A stretch of DNA of 64,000 nt from an uncultured Eubacteriales bacterium (GTDB lineage: Bacteria; Bacillota; Clostridia; Oscillospirales; CAG-272). The notes below the pieces were generated by a model that had not been told where the DNA came from, made no database searches, and saw nothing but the letters and a program-made list of their open reading frames with translations. Of the stretch, positions 8,401 through 15,848 are shown piece by piece (position 1 is the first letter of the stretch; every line of letters begins with the position of its first letter). The stretch spans positions 1 to 64,000 of the forward strand of contig CAKSAC010000007.1 in assembly GCA_934434925.1 (NCBI GenBank), in the 5' to 3' direction. The position numbers were made by a program, and so were the translations under genes.

Positions 8401-8719
8401 ATACAAGCGGGAGGGTCTCTTCCTCCACGACGATACCGTTCTCCTCGCCATGGACGACACGAAAGAGCATCGGTTTCTCCCCCTGCGGTTCAACAAGGAC
8501 GGCCGCGTGAACGCCGCCGACAGCCGGCGCTTGCAAACGCTTTCCGAACTGGGAGAGCTTCTGCTCACCATGCAGGAAACCATCGGGCAGATCATGACCT
8601 CTTTACGCCGGGGAGTCGCCAATGCCTACGCCGACCGCACCGGCGGCTATTCCCCCTGTGCGCACTGTGACTGGAAGCCGCTTTGCCGGGCGGCGCAACG
8701 TTCCGCTTCCGAACGCTGA
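5408..8719 (+). CDS. addB: AddB-like helicase-nuclease subunit
   Basis: This 1103-residue protein has an N-terminal Walker A loop (GGPGSGKT, residues 7-14), a UvrD-like helicase fold and a C-terminal PD-(D/E)XK nuclease with VIDYKTG (D923, K925). Four cysteines placed like the AddB iron-sulfur cluster are visible: C766 in SCPFSYYC, and C1084, C1087 and C1093 in CAHCDWKPLC. AddB works with AddA in double-strand break resection and recombination. The start is GTG at 5408, overlapping the winged-helix gene by four bases; no ATG fits before the P-loop. An addA gene normally follows, but none is present here, so the partner must be elsewhere or this is a stand-alone relative. Confidence 0.85.
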   Translation: MITLIYGGPGSGKTTRMTQSIAQDIADHIPSFLLVPEQNTVSVEKRMAEKLPPAAPLTFEVTNFTRLADTVFRRLGGIARRYADAGTESLLLWQVLQRLSPMLHDTRAIDAGRVLSLLLTLREIRAAAITPKTLEDTAEKLSENPPLFRKLSDLALILTEYRRITRESGNALPEEELPELCRLLRENTPISGYHIYCDDFTSFTPDQLSILAELARHNDLCVALALPEEKILSSSLCYAELSDTDRALRNRFSSLNIKTKKILCSENRRSASPLAAALGENLFTLGTTPLPETIAKDGSVRIAECRTPFEEADFVAADIARRVAEDGARYRDFMIVAGNAADYRGILDASLAEHAIPAFFSLPADLSSFEAVKLIRTAYAVWCGGFRREDFITYLKCGFAGISQEEADRLELYAERWSLFGTRLSDAPFTLSPDGYGLPRNEEEKQKIADALSVLNRARDTAVASLRTLEPACKGKFTIKQHCAMLYRFFTAIGLEEELYRRAAQGIGRTKDPETAVRLYPAIVDAMDLLCTAIPDVELYARDFSELLSLQFSSRGLGSIPPTADAVLVGSADMLRPGEPKYVYLIGVNADVFPALPHGSAGFSAAECRKLEEAGLILSSGELIYASRALFSFLRAFSAAKESVTLSYVLSDAAFSPVFRANVIDRILTLGKEKVDFFRVADLPREDLIRCPDSGLRAFSAGLSPVAERALLRALSETDAGNEARVRAAGRPLVEDRITLSPSVAKTLFPREMPMTQSRLEKYISCPFSYYCQYVLKLKNDAPAQFSEIHIGNFIHAVLERFFRDGIPENPTYDTVLPRVDVICRDYLASLFPEKTDPPARTLHLFERLRSAAARMILDICEEFSHSRFSPLFFEYNLSESDQNHAAPLRVDLPDGGAALFYGSVDRVDVFRDGEKTYLRVIDYKTGSKRFDLQKIATGRNLQMLIYLFALTKTDRPEFLRAVGADPGRLFPAGVVYMETIPDESKVAAHGADSAPTPYKREGLFLHDDTVLLAMDDTKEHRFLPLRFNKDGRVNAADSRRLQTLSELGELLLTMQETIGQIMTSLRRGVANAYADRTGGYSPCAHCDWKPLCRAAQRSASER

Positions 8720-8845
8720 AAAACCGCTTTTTTCACCTTTTTCCTATTGATTTTCCGCAAAAGAACCTATATAATAAATCTGAATTCCGGCATATATCCA
8801 TCCGGAACACGCCGTATCAGCGGCTTTCATCCAAGGAGGAAAGAC

Positions 8846-9670
8846 ATGAAAAAAATAATCGAAAAATGGTATCGCACGCTTCCTTTTCCGAAGGAATTTG
8901 ACGGGATGTTTTCGGAGATTTTGGAACGCACTTCTCTGGAGGGCATTACCACCATCGAAGAATACCCGTCCGCCAACACCCCGTGGGACGATATCGGCAG
9001 GGCGGAACGCAATCTGATGGCTTATCTCTTTTTCTGTGAAGAGACCGAACGCCGCTACGCCGGGAAAGGTCTGCCGCACGATGTCTTTCTGGCCACGATG
9101 AACGATATCGTCCGTTGGTCTTCGCTTTTTTATCAGGCGACCGGAAAGCTCGGCCTCATCGAACTTTCATGGACCTCTCTGCACCATAAACTGCAGATTT
9201 TTGAACTCGGCCGCCTGCAATTCAATTTCTGCAAACTCGCCTCTTCCCCGATCTCCGAACTGAACGCCGGGGTCGGCACCCCCTGTATCGGCACGCATAT
9301 TCCGGCCGCCGGCCCGCTGAAAACCGAGGACGCGCTGGCTTCCTTCCGTGCCGCCGATGCCTTTTTCCCGAAATATTTTCCCGAATATTCTTACGATTTC
9401 TATACCTGCCAGTCCTGGCTGCTGGACCCGGACCTTGCCGACATTATCGGGAAAGACAGCAACATCGTGCGCTTTGCGGGGCTTTTTTGCCCCTTCGGCT
9501 CCCAGCCATCCAATATCTGCCTGCGATATCTGTTCACGGCGGACACAGATGAGCATAACGTTGCCGCCCGCACCCCCGTTTCCCGGTTGGCCGCCGCGGC
9601 AAAGGAAAGAGTGCTTGCGGGCGGAACCTTCCATTCGGTTTCCGGTTACCGCATGAAGGGCGCGCAATAA
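8846..9670 (+). CDS. Acyltransferase-domain (GNAT-like) protein
   Basis: This 274-residue protein resembles the NAT_N/GNAT_C family often annotated as acyltransferase domain-containing protein in gut Firmicutes. An N-terminal helical part starts MKKIIEKWYRTLPFPKEF, and the C-terminal part contains FYTCQSWLLDP and a proline/serine-rich stretch (FGSQPSN). The substrate is unknown. AAGGAGGA at 8833-8840 fixes the ATG at 8846. It lies 126 bases after the AddB-like gene, so it may have its own transcript. The family call is from memory of the pattern. Confidence 0.6.
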   Translation: MKKIIEKWYRTLPFPKEFDGMFSEILERTSLEGITTIEEYPSANTPWDDIGRAERNLMAYLFFCEETERRYAGKGLPHDVFLATMNDIVRWSSLFYQATGKLGLIELSWTSLHHKLQIFELGRLQFNFCKLASSPISELNAGVGTPCIGTHIPAAGPLKTEDALASFRAADAFFPKYFPEYSYDFYTCQSWLLDPDLADIIGKDSNIVRFAGLFCPFGSQPSNICLRYLFTADTDEHNVAARTPVSRLAAAAKERVLAGGTFHSVSGYRMKGAQ

Positions 9671-9697
9671 AACCGTCTTCCGTCAAAATCACCAAAA

Positions 9698-9760
9698 GAA
9701 AACCCGGCGGCCGGGTTGTGATATGCACCCCAAAAGTTAGACGCTTTTGGGGTCACTTCA
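9698..9760. terminator. Two adjacent hairpins between convergent genes
   Basis: AACCCGGCGGCCGGGTT at about 9701-9717 forms one stem. CCCCAAAAG and CTTTTGGGG (about 9728-9752) form a second 9-bp stem around TTAGACG. Both lie between the acyltransferase-like gene and the oppositely oriented permease gene, so they may terminate both. The second also resembles the terminal sequence of some IS3-family elements. Confidence 0.5.
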
Positions 9761-9790
9761 CTGAACGGCTGTCGGGCTTTTTATATCTGC

Positions 9791-9824
9791 GTCCGGATCA
9801 TTCAAACGTCCGGATTATTCAAGA
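9791..9824. repeat. 17-bp tandem duplication over permease 3' end
   Basis: GTCCGGATCATTCAAAC (9791-9807) is followed at once by GTCCGGATTATTCAAGA (9808-9824). The second copy contains the stop and last codons of the ABC permease gene, so the gene's end has been duplicated. Confidence 0.75.
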
Positions 9825-10642
9825 TTCAGATGTTTGAAAAGCAACGAGCGGCAAAGGAAATACGAGCACACAAGGATTGCGGCGTAAAGAAGGAGCAGGG
9901 CCAGAGAAACAAGCGAGACATAAAGCGGGGATTGTGTGCTCGCCATGCCTCCTCCCGCAATGCCGAGAAAGAGGAAGGACAAAAAATCGGAAAGCGTATT
10001 GACGACTGAAAAAACCAAAAACTCAAAAACAACCGCCCCGAGCAGACGATGCTTCCGGAAGACGACCGCCCCAAGACAAACGGCCGTGTATCCCAGCATG
10101 ACATAGGCTGAAAATTGTAAAACAATCTTTACAATATTCAGAATGGACGGCAAGATGTAGGCGGCTTCGCCGTTCTGGCGGAAGAGCAGAAGGTCTTTCA
10201 GGAATTCCCTGAAGATTTCGGGTGCCGCGTTGGCCAAAAAGGGGATGTAGATGGCGACTGCAACCCCCATGAAAGAGAGGACCAGCGCAAGGAAAGTGAA
10301 AAGACAAGCGGGGATCGCTTTGCCGAACAGAAATTGATCGGGTGAAAGCGGGATCATGAGGGTCAGATACCCCTCATCCGAAAAACAGGAGCGGAAAAAG
10401 CGGAACTGCGGAAGCAGAACGAGAACAGCGCCGCAGAGAAAAACCGCCGCCAAAGACAGCCCGTATGTTCCCATCATCGTGATGGAGCTGAAAAACTGCA
10501 TAGGTTGTTCGTTTCCCGCCCATGAATTCAGCAAAAACCCTGCTCCGCAAGCAAACGCCATGGCCCCTATCATAACGATCAGCCAGGGGAAAGAAAGCCG
10601 CCAGAGCGAACGGCACTCATATTTCATAGCCGTCTTCAGCAT
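9815..10642 (-). CDS. ABC transporter permease, ABC-2-like
   Basis: The 275-residue membrane protein has six or so hydrophobic segments, with an N-terminal cytoplasmic MLKTAMKYECRSLWR and a long TM1 (LIVMIGAMAFACGAGFLL). DEGYLTLMIPLSPDQFLFGK after TM3 is typical of ABC-2/ytrB-type permeases in Firmicutes. It forms an exporter or membrane-stress transporter with the ATPase encoded immediately upstream. The two genes overlap by seven bases, and AGGAGG-like GGGAGGTG precedes the ATG at 10642. The substrate cannot be read from the sequence. The C-terminal coding end lies in a 17-bp tandem duplication. Confidence 0.8.
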   Translation of the reverse strand: MLKTAMKYECRSLWRLSFPWLIVMIGAMAFACGAGFLLNSWAGNEQPMQFFSSITMMGTYGLSLAAVFLCGAVLVLLPQFRFFRSCFSDEGYLTLMIPLSPDQFLFGKAIPACLFTFLALVLSFMGVAVAIYIPFLANAAPEIFREFLKDLLLFRQNGEAAYILPSILNIVKIVLQFSAYVMLGYTAVCLGAVVFRKHRLLGAVVFEFLVFSVVNTLSDFLSFLFLGIAGGGMASTQSPLYVSLVSLALLLLYAAILVCSYFLCRSLLFKHLNLE

Positions 10643-11334
10643 CGGAACACCTCCCGGAAGATTTCGTCGAGCGATTTTCCCGCTTCTATGCGGGCGCGTT
10701 CCGCGCTGTCATATCGCACAACGCGGCCGTTATACAGAAAAACAAATTCATCCAGTACCGTCTCCACATCGGCTATCAGATGGGTGGAGATCAGGACGGT
10801 GGCCCCCTCCGGCAAATGATCTTTGATCATGTGCAGCACATAGTCGCGCGTCGCGGGATCGACCCCGCCGATCGGTTCATCGAACAGATAGAGCGACGTG
10901 CGGCGGCAGATGGCCAGGATCAGCTGGACCTTTTCTTTCGTTCCCTTGGAAAGCGCGCGGATTCGCCGATCCGGCGGTATGGAAAGTTGCCGGATCATTT
11001 GATGCGCCAATACCGGATCAAAATCCGAAAAAAAGTCGGCAAAGTATGTAACGGCCTCTTCGACGCTCATCCCGGGGTCCAGCGCGTTTCTTTCCGGCAG
11101 GTAGGATATCTTTTTTTTCGCCTTCCAGCCGACCGGGCAACCGTCCACCGTAATCTCTCCCGCATCGACCGTCAACAGCCCGGCTACCAGCTTGATCAAC
11201 GTTGTCTTGCCGCTGCCGTTTGCGCCGAGCAGGCCGATGATCTTCCCGCGCGGAAGCGAAAGGCTCACATCCTGCAAAGCGGGAACCGTACCGTAGTTTT
11301 TGCTGACGTTTCTGAGACTCAAAACACTCTCCAT
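10636..11334 (-). CDS. ABC transporter ATP-binding protein
   Basis: This 232-residue ATPase has Walker A GANGSGKT at residues 37-44, a signature-region variant (RALSKGTKEKVQL, in place of LSGGQ), Walker B LYLFDEPIGGVDP and a switch histidine in LISTHLIADVE. The degenerate signature KGTKEK is usual in YtrB-type ATPases paired with ABC-2 permeases. The ATG at 11334 is preceded by AAGGAGGTG. It is the first gene of a two-gene operon with the permease. Just upstream is the triple 46-bp repeat. The cargo is unknown; a role in antibiotic or envelope stress is an inference from relatives. Confidence 0.88.
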   Translation of the reverse strand: MESVLSLRNVSKNYGTVPALQDVSLSLPRGKIIGLLGANGSGKTTLIKLVAGLLTVDAGEITVDGCPVGWKAKKKISYLPERNALDPGMSVEEAVTYFADFFSDFDPVLAHQMIRQLSIPPDRRIRALSKGTKEKVQLILAICRRTSLYLFDEPIGGVDPATRDYVLHMIKDHLPEGATVLISTHLIADVETVLDEFVFLYNGRVVRYDSAERARIEAGKSLDEIFREVFRC

Positions 11335-11368
11335 AGAACACCTCCTTATATTGCAAATATGACAAACC

Positions 11369-11506
11369 TATGATAACCGCCCGGGGTCCGCCCCGGGAAA
11401 TTCCTGTGAAAGCGTATGATAACCGCCCGGGGTCCGCCCCGGGAAATTCCTGTGAAAACGTATTATAACCGCCCGGGGTCCGCCCCGGGAAATTCTTTCA
11501 GGAACC
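11369..11506. repeat. Triple 46-bp tandem repeat
   Basis: Three copies begin at 11369, 11415 and 11461 with an exact 46-base period. Each contains the palindrome CCCGGGG-TCCG-CCCCGGG. The copy at 11461 encodes the last residues and the stop of the RluA-type gene (FPGADPGRL), so the array looks like repeated copying of that gene's 3' end towards the ABC operon. Copies 1 and 2 differ at about one position, which suggests recent expansion. Confidence 0.9.
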
Positions 11507-12452
11507 ACACTTCCTCCGGCGGGAGTGAAAAACTCCGGCCGTTCAGATAATCCAGCGCCGTCGGCTCCCCCGTGAAAGAGAACCGAAGACGGAATGCACA
11601 CAGTGCCTGATGTGCATATCCGCGGGCGCGATCCTCCCGGTTATGGCCGTATTTCCCTTCTCCGAGCAACGGATGCCCGATATGCTCCATGTGCGCGCGG
11701 ATCTGATGCGTCCGCCCGGTAAGCAATTCAATCTTTTGCAAAGAAAGTCCGCCGGATACCGCCACCGTGCAATAACGGGTCCTGATGGGTTTTGCGTCCG
11801 GCGGCGGGTTCCGGTCATACACTTGCACGGTTTTGGTTTTTTCATCCCGCCGCAAATATCCGAAAAGCGTGGCTTCGCGGGGATCCGGGGTCCCGTGTAC
11901 TGCGGCCAGATAAATCTTGTCGATCTGCCGTTCCCTGATTTTTTGGTTCATCACGCGCAACGCTTCCGCGTTCTTGGCGGCAATCACAATCCCTGCCGTA
12001 TTCCGGTCGATGCGGTTGCAAAGCGCCGGGGCAAAAGACTGCTCCGCCCCGGGGTCGTATTCGCCCTGCTGATACAGGTACGCCTGCAGGTGGGTCAACA
12101 GATTGGCCGTGCGGTTGCTTTCGTCTTCATGAACAGGCACACCGGCCGGCTTATTCAGCAACAGGATGTTTTCGTCCTCATACAGAACGTATAGGCGCGG
12201 CGAAATGCGCGCGAGTTCTTCCCCGGCTGCCCCCGCGTCTCCGCGCTCCACAAGTTCTTCCCGCAGAAAAAGCTGAAGGCAGTCCCCCGCCAAGAGGATC
12301 TGGAAGGGAGCTGCCCGCTTGCGATTGACCTTGATTTTTTTGGTGCGGATCGCTTTGTAGAGGAGCGATCGGGGAAGATCGGGCAACGCCTTGATGAGAA
12401 ACTTGTCAAGCCGCTGGCCGCCGTCATTTTTCCCGATCACCAATTCGCGCAT
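11463..12452 (-). CDS. RluA-family RNA pseudouridine synthase
   Basis: The 329-residue enzyme has an N-terminal S4 RNA-binding domain (QRLDKFLIKALPDLPRSLLY, residues 13-32) and a catalytic domain. Its motif NRIDRNTAGIVI carries the catalytic aspartate D149; H in the usual HRLD is N here. It isomerises uridine in 23S rRNA or tRNA; which position cannot be told. The start ATG at 12452 lies one base after the upp stop, so it is co-transcribed with upp. No clear ribosome binding site is seen, which suggests coupling. The last nine codons lie inside the 46-bp repeat array, so the C-terminus may have been changed by repeat expansion. Confidence 0.88.
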   Translation of the reverse strand: MRELVIGKNDGGQRLDKFLIKALPDLPRSLLYKAIRTKKIKVNRKRAAPFQILLAGDCLQLFLREELVERGDAGAAGEELARISPRLYVLYEDENILLLNKPAGVPVHEDESNRTANLLTHLQAYLYQQGEYDPGAEQSFAPALCNRIDRNTAGIVIAAKNAEALRVMNQKIRERQIDKIYLAAVHGTPDPREATLFGYLRRDEKTKTVQVYDRNPPPDAKPIRTRYCTVAVSGGLSLQKIELLTGRTHQIRAHMEHIGHPLLGEGKYGHNREDRARGYAHQALCAFRLRFSFTGEPTALDYLNGRSFSLPPEEVWFLKEFPGADPGRL

Positions 12453-12453
12453 T

Positions 12454-13083
12454 TTATTTGGTACCGTACAGCCGGTCTCCCGCGTCTCCAAGCCCCGGAA
12501 CGATATAGGCATGGTCGTTCAGGCAGTCATCAAGCGCCGCCGCATAGACCGCTACATCCGGATGGTCGGCCGTCAGTTTGGCAACGCCTTCCGGCGCGGC
12601 CACCAGGCACATCAGCTTGACATGGGTGCAACCTTTATCTTTCAGCATCCGGATCGCGTCGGAAGCACTGCCGCCGGTAGCCAGCATCGGATCGACCACG
12701 ATCACAAGGCGGTGGGAAATATCGGGCGGGAGTTTGCAATAATACTCATGCGGCTGATGCGTCTCCGGGTCGCGGTAAAGCCCGATATGTCCGACGCGCG
12801 CCACCGGAACCAGCGAGAGAAGGCCGTCCACCATTCCAAGCCCTGCACGCAGAATCGGAACAATGGCGAGTTTCTTCCCGGAAATACGTTTCATCGTTGC
12901 GCGGGCGATCGGGGTCTCGATCTCCACGTCTTCAAGCGGAAGTTCTCTTGTGATTTCGTAACCCATCAGCATGGATATCTCGTTCAGCAGTTCACGGAAA
13001 TCCTTGGAACTTGTGTTGGCCCTGCGCATGATGGTCAGCTTATGCTGGATCAGAGGATGGTCGATCAGATGAAAATTCTTCAT
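12454..13083 (-). CDS. upp: Uracil phosphoribosyltransferase
   Basis: The 209-residue protein has the full family pattern: VPILRAGLGMVDG near residue 75, and the PRPP-binding loop VVDPMLATGGSA at about residues 129-140. The C-terminal uracil-binding region contains IVPGLGDAGDR. It makes UMP from uracil and PRPP in pyrimidine salvage. The length is standard. The ATG at 13083 is preceded by GAAAGGAAAGAA, a weak ribosome binding site. It is driven by the promoter at 13191-13219 and coupled to the pseudouridine synthase gene downstream. Pairing salvage of uracil with an RNA uridine-modifying enzyme may be coincidental. Confidence 0.95.
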   Translation of the reverse strand: MKNFHLIDHPLIQHKLTIMRRANTSSKDFRELLNEISMLMGYEITRELPLEDVEIETPIARATMKRISGKKLAIVPILRAGLGMVDGLLSLVPVARVGHIGLYRDPETHQPHEYYCKLPPDISHRLVIVVDPMLATGGSASDAIRMLKDKGCTHVKLMCLVAAPEGVAKLTADHPDVAVYAAALDDCLNDHAYIVPGLGDAGDRLYGTK

Positions 13084-13190
13084 TTCTTTCCTTTTCCGGC
13101 GGTTTGAATTCAGTCGGCTCTCCGGCTCGTTTTCCGCCTGTCCGCAAAGAGACGGAGCGGCAGACCGCGTCTTTCCCTTTGGCCACGTTC

Positions 13191-13219
13191 ATTATAGCAC
13201 ATTCTTTTCCCCCGCGCAA
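13191..13219 (-). promoter_or_regulatory. Promoter of upp
   Basis: On the minus strand TTGCGC (13214-13219), 17 bases and TATAAT (13191-13196) lie about 110 bases before the upp start. No attenuator or riboswitch could be recognised in the leader. Confidence 0.65.
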
Positions 13220-13399
13220 CCCCTCACCCGCTTTTTTTGAAAAACCCGCCCGCCGGCACATTCCCTCTCGGCTCGTTTTCAAATCCCGTCCGGACGGCCG
13301 CGCATAAAACGCCCGCCGGCGCATATACTGTTTCCGAAGGGAAAGAATGGTGCTTTTCGCTTTTATCCGCCGGATTTTCAGCATTTTTCCGAAAAGTAC

Positions 13400-13428
13400 T
13401 TGACAAACATCTTCCCGGATGCTATAAT
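13400..13428 (+). promoter_or_regulatory. Consensus promoter of the tRNA-Leu/tRNA-fMet operon
   Basis: TTGACA (13400-13405), exactly 17 bases and TATAAT (13423-13428) lie 31 bases before tRNA-Leu. Both boxes are perfect consensus, as expected for a strong stable-RNA promoter. Confidence 0.9.
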
Positions 13429-13459
13429 GGGTGAGCAATGAAAGCCGGAGCATTTCCAT

Positions 13460-13546
13460 GCCGGAATGGCGGAATTGGCAGACGCCCGGGACTTAAAATC
13501 CCGTGAGAGCAATCTCGTACCGGTTCGATCCCGGCTTCCGGCACCA
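13460..13546 (+). tRNA. tRNA-Leu (anticodon UAA)
   Basis: A class II tRNA with GCCGGAA acceptor strand, anticodon arm GGGACTTAAAATCCC (TAA), a variable arm, T loop TTCGATC and encoded CCA. It is six bases upstream of the initiator tRNA, under the same promoter. Confidence 0.95.
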
Positions 13547-13552
13547 TCATAT

Positions 13553-13630
<78 letters not shown>

Positions 13631-13636
13631 AAAAGA

Positions 13637-13666
13637 AAAAGCACCCGGAAAGGTGCTTTTCTTTTT
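13637..13666 (+). terminator. Terminator after tRNA-fMet
   Basis: AAAAGCACC pairs with GGTGCTTTT around CGGAAA and is followed by CTTTTT. It ends the tRNA-Leu/tRNA-fMet transcript. Confidence 0.85.
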
Positions 13667-13816
13667 GAATACGATGTGGCTTGACCATATACCAACGGGT
13701 TATGAGCCCGAAGGGCGAATGACCCGGAGGGTGAGGCGGTAGTGAATGACAGTCCGGGGGACTGTCAGAGCCGCCGAACCGACCGCAGCATTTTCTCCGC
13801 AGAGAAAATGCAAGAC

Positions 13817-13850
13817 CGTGAGGTTCAAATCCCACCCCCGCAACCAAAAA
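13817..13850 (+). pseudogene. Duplicated tRNA-fMet 3' end
   Basis: This is an exact copy of 13601-13634: the T arm including the extra A, the acceptor 3' strand, CCA and four A residues. Nothing 5' of the T arm is tRNA-like in the right order, so it is a fragment and not a gene. Confidence 0.85.
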
Positions 13851-13880
13851 ACCTTCCCGAACCTCGTCCGGGAAGGTTTT
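13851..13880 (+). terminator. Terminator after duplicated tRNA end
   Basis: ACCTTCCCG and CGGGAAGGT form a 9-bp stem followed by TTTT. Each tRNA-fMet 3' end copy is thus followed by its own terminator, with unrelated stem sequences. Confidence 0.75.
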
Positions 13881-13990
13881 ACTTTTTCACTTTTCACTCT
13901 TCACTTTTTTCTCTTCTCTTTTTGCCCTTTTCACTCTTCACTTTTCTCTTTTCACGTTTCACTCTTCGCTTTTCACGCTTCTCTTTCCAT
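13878..13990. repeat. Degenerate CTTTTCACT pyrimidine repeat
   Basis: The stretch is a run of imperfect copies of CTTTTCACT and CTCTTCAC, almost purely pyrimidine on the plus strand. It looks like slipped-strand expansion. No gene is present from here to 14085. Confidence 0.7.
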
Positions 13991-14085
13991 GAAGCCGGTC
14001 CGGGAAGTTTTTTGGAAGGAATAAGGAATAGTGAACAGTGAAGGAGGGATGTGGCTTTTTTCCTTCAGGCAAAAAGCCATTTTAA

Positions 14086-14640
14086 GTAAAAAAGAAGATT
14101 GCAACTGCCGCTATTCTGACATTGGCTATCCCCACAAAGCCGAATCATGTATTCCTCGGAAGGGCAACCGACAGCGCATAGAAGTCTGTCGCCTGCACTC
14201 CCGGTTCAACCTGCACCGCCGAGGAAGATGTGACACTTTACGCAGTCTGGCAGGAACGCAACTACGATTTCTCGGCATCCGGTCTGGCGGTTACGCCAAG
14301 CGAGATCGAACAGTACGGCAAAGTGACCGTCAAGTTCCGGCTGGATAGTTTGGACAGAACCCTGCCAGATGAGGATAACATTAACGGACGGCAGCACATA
14401 CAAAGCGGGAAGTATTTCCGTTACCAAAAAGACGTGCAGGCACTGAAAACCACGGCGGGAGCTGCGGCAGGGGTTGCAGAGGTTGCGAGGGTTGCAGGGG
14501 TATCGCTGGTCGGTGTGCTTTCCGGTTTGGGATACACTTTATTGAAACGAAAAAAGCTGTTCTGGCGCAACTTGCGCAACCATATAATGAAAAGCGACAG
14601 CTTCTTTTGTGAGCTGTCGCTTTTGGATGAATTATGCTGA
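14086..14640 (+). pseudogene. Remnant of a secreted InlB-repeat surface protein
   Basis: One frame reads VKKKIATAAILTLAIP at 14086 (a signal-peptide start with GTA where ATG is expected), then an in-frame TAG at 14179-14181. It continues in the same frame with EEDVTLYAVWQ, the hallmark end of Listeria-Bacteroides (InlB B) repeats. It ends in a hydrophobic segment (VAGVSLVGVLSGLGYTLLKRKK) like a C-terminal membrane anchor. The protein is far too short and has lost its repeats, so this is an internally deleted, inactivated gene. The same leader sequence appears at 16752. Confidence 0.75.
14591..14624 (+). terminator. Strong terminator
   Basis: AAAGCGACAGCT and AGCTGTCGCTTTT form a near-perfect 12-bp stem with a T run at the end of the surface-protein remnant. 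Confidence 0.8.
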
Positions 14641-14671
14641 AAAAATCTTTAATACGATGCCTTCTGTATTC

Positions 14672-15679
14672 TCAGAGAGCCGCGGCCCGGGATTTTTGCA
14701 GCCATTTTACTGTGTCAATGAGCGTTTCCTTTAATGAGCGCGGAGCATAGCCGAGATCCTTTGCTGCCGCTTTGCCGGAAAAAAGTGCATTGCTTTGGAG
14801 CACATGGACGGCATAAGGCGTGAAAAACAGTTTTTTCTTTCGTCTGATGCTGTCAAGCTCATAGAACGGTGCGATGATTTTCGCCAGCGTGACAGGAAGG
14901 TACGACACGGCTTTATTTATACCCGTACTGCGCCCGACGGTCTCGAGAATGTCACGGATCGTGGCATAGTGACCGGAGAGAATATAACACTTTCCGCGCA
15001 CACCCTTTTCCGCGCAGGAGACAATTCCTGCCGCAACGTCTCGCACATCCACAAAGTCATAGCCACCCCTGACAGCAATCGGCAGCTTCCCAGCAAGGAA
15101 GGACCGGAGCAACTCCGTAATACTTCCTCCCGCCGTATCGCCCGGCCCGATTATGCCGGAGGGAAGCACAACGCTTGCATCAAGAGACGTCTTTGCCGCA
15201 TCAAGAACTGCGTGTGTCGCTATAGCTTTGCTTTTGGCGTAATCGCCGACGAGCCTGTTCGGATCAAACGCATCGGTTTCAGCGTCAATTTCGACGCCTT
15301 TCGGTTTTTCCGCAAGTGCGTGCACCGAACTGACGTAAACCAGCTTCCCGACTCCGTGAGAAATGCAGGCGGCAATGATATTTTTCGTGCCGCCGACATT
15401 GACATTGTAAAGCTGCTCTCCTGAGCGGCTGGCGACTGAAACTATACCTGCGCAGTGTATCACGCAACTTTGTCCGTCCGCCCCCTCAAGAAACGAATCG
15501 AGTGACGATGGATCACAGACATTGCCAACGCGAATGTGTATACCGTCCGGCAGATCGGCGGTGAGCAGGTCATCTTTCATAACCAGAGCATAGATATCTG
15601 TGGCTTTTGTGAGAAGCAGCCCGGCGACCGCTCTGCCGAGAAAGCCTGTTGCTCCTGTAACAAAGTATTTTGTATACAT
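14672..15679 (-). CDS. NAD-dependent epimerase/dehydratase (extended SDR)
   Basis: The 335-residue protein is an extended short-chain dehydrogenase. The nucleotide-binding motif TGATGFLG lies at residues 8-15. HCAGIVSV is near residue 74, the catalytic YAKSK near 152 and PSGIIGPGD near 175. Relatives act on NDP-sugars or as dihydroflavonol-reductase-like enzymes; the substrate is not readable here. AAAGGAGGTTG precedes the ATG at 15679. It is divergent from the TetR gene at 15849, which is a likely regulator. Confidence 0.87.
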   Translation of the reverse strand: MYTKYFVTGATGFLGRAVAGLLLTKATDIYALVMKDDLLTADLPDGIHIRVGNVCDPSSLDSFLEGADGQSCVIHCAGIVSVASRSGEQLYNVNVGGTKNIIAACISHGVGKLVYVSSVHALAEKPKGVEIDAETDAFDPNRLVGDYAKSKAIATHAVLDAAKTSLDASVVLPSGIIGPGDTAGGSITELLRSFLAGKLPIAVRGGYDFVDVRDVAAGIVSCAEKGVRGKCYILSGHYATIRDILETVGRSTGINKAVSYLPVTLAKIIAPFYELDSIRRKKKLFFTPYAVHVLQSNALFSGKAAAKDLGYAPRSLKETLIDTVKWLQKSRAAAL

Positions 15680-15707
15680 TTTTTCAACCTCCTTTGTAAG
15701 ATGAGTG

Positions 15708-15736
15708 TTGCATATCTTTCACATTTATAGTATAAT
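15708..15736 (+). promoter_or_regulatory. Promoter of the TetR gene
   Basis: TTGCAT (15708-15713), 17 bases and TATAAT (15731-15736) lie in the divergent region, about 110 bases before the TetR start. A repressor bound here could control both genes. Confidence 0.65.
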
Positions 15737-15848
15737 AGGAATGCTTACAAATAACAACCGTCAGCTTTTGGGAAACCGAAAGATTTCCGACATGATGGCA
15801 GGCGGTGTTGTTTATCTTTGTAAATCTTTTGTGAAGGGAACTTTTCGT

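Noticed and set aside
9722..9760. Insertion sequence end (IS3-like terminal sequence)
   Set aside because: Only about 25 bases of inverted repeat are present, with no transposase or second end. A terminator between convergent genes explains it.
11369..11506. CRISPR array
   Set aside because: The repeats are directly adjacent, without unique spacers, and the last one is part of a gene.
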